Positions 63,615 to 64,000 of a stretch of DNA of 64,000 nucleotides are shown in pieces. Each line of letters begins with the position of its first letter. Position 1 is the stretch's first letter. This stretch comes from Chromobacterium sp. ATCC 53434. GTDB lineage: Bacteria > Pseudomonadota > Gammaproteobacteria > Burkholderiales > Chromobacteriaceae. The stretch is from contig NZ_CP025429.1 of the NCBI RefSeq assembly GCF_002848345.1, forward strand, positions 3,038,001 to 3,102,000. The letters are read 5' to 3'. Under the pieces are notes generated by a model. It had not been told where the DNA came from. It did not search any database and worked only from the letters and a program-made list of their open reading frames with translations. The translations under genes were made by a program, and so were the position numbers.

Positions 63615-64000
63615 ATGATCAAAGCGCAGATGCTGCTGCCGCTGGCCGCCAGTCTATGGCTGGCCGGCTGCGCCGTTCCCTCGCCGGACAGCCGGGCCCT
63701 GGCGCTGGAACACGCCTCGCTGCCGGACGGCTGGCGCGCCGCCGCGGCCGCCGGCCGCTTCGACGCCGACATGCTCGGCTTTCCGATAGACGCCCGGCTG
63801 CGGGGCCTGATCGCCGAAGCGGTGCGCCACAACGCCGATCTGCGGATGGCCGCGGCCAGGATGGAACAGGCGCAGGCCGCGCTGAAGGCGGCCGGCGGTG
63901 CCATGCTGCCGTCGGTCGCCATCGGCGGCCAGGCCGGCAACTCCAGCCTGCCCACCTCCAGCATGAGCACCTCCGGCACGGCGCTGATCGCGGCCTGGGA
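63615..64000 (+). CDS. Outer-membrane efflux lipoprotein (NodT/OprM family), N-terminal part
   Basis: Reads open from ATG 63615 to the window end (128 codons). Lipoprotein signal LAASLWLAGC with the lipidated Cys near residue 17, then DARLRGLIAEAVRHNADLRMAAARMEQAQAALKAAGGAMLPSV split over the outer-membrane factor's first helical repeat. This is the TolC-like channel that completes the export complex with the HlyD protein 10 bases upstream. A GAGGGGGCCGCG site precedes the start. The rest is off the window. Confidence 0.88.
   Translation, partial: MIKAQMLLPLAASLWLAGCAVPSPDSRALALEHASLPDGWRAAAAAGRFDADMLGFPIDARLRGLIAEAVRHNADLRMAAARMEQAQAALKAAGGAMLPSVAIGGQAGNSSLPTSSMSTSGTALIAAW

Overview
The window is GC-rich chromosomal DNA that looks like Chromobacterium (Betaproteobacteria, Neisseriales). 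This is inferred from the mix of housekeeping genes, a Kdo hydroxylase, a large chemotaxis and flagellar complement, and a PHP-family nucleotide phosphatase of the kind I recall being characterised from C. violaceum. No rRNA, tRNA or CRISPR array was recognised.

Bases 1 to about 5,470 form a patchy, visibly less GC-rich accessory segment. It holds the 3' part of an IS3-family element, a minus-strand gene with a candidate PD-(D/E)xK nuclease motif, a catalytic-domain-only tyrosine recombinase, a frameshifted C-terminal scrap of a P4-type integrase, and a 567-residue protein of unknown family with an Rx5H (HEPN-like) motif near its C-terminus. This is the part most likely to hold an undescribed system, probably phage defence, but the evidence is circumstantial.

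From 5,531 to 39,400 the sequence is mostly core genome. It encodes a GT39 glycosyltransferase, rpmE, cysS, a phosphofructokinase with mixed donor signature, a lipoprotein 5'-nucleotidase, glnS, an acetyltransferase with kdoO, ygiQ, selO, VOC and GNAT proteins, an HD-GYP protein, and an orphan protein built from two copies of one domain. Next come HAD phosphatases, an EamA exporter, a GhrA-type reductase, a cupin, a periplasmic molybdopterin-type domain protein coupled to a hybrid histidine kinase, a chemoreceptor, a LysE exporter divergent from an Lrp regulator, asnB and a phospholipase D-family protein.

Between 39,460 and 39,840 lies a strongly structured non-coding element (three nested stems plus two further hairpins). 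It is followed by a minus-strand flagellar operon, flgBCDEFGHIJKL, plus one flagellin-like gene, with flgA divergent. The short FlgJ without a muramidase domain and the short FlgK suggest a lateral-type flagellum.

The last part has a TonB-dependent receptor, a soluble PAS-PAS methyl-accepting protein, an AT-richer solute-binding protein gene, and a compact minus-strand operon (S4 protein, oxidoreductase-like protein, rnm, yciO, two site-2 protease paralogues, trpS). The second site-2 protease paralogue has lost every visible catalytic residue, the clearest single-gene oddity in the window. A NadR-like ATPase follows, and the window ends inside a DUF3302-HlyD-OMF efflux operon.
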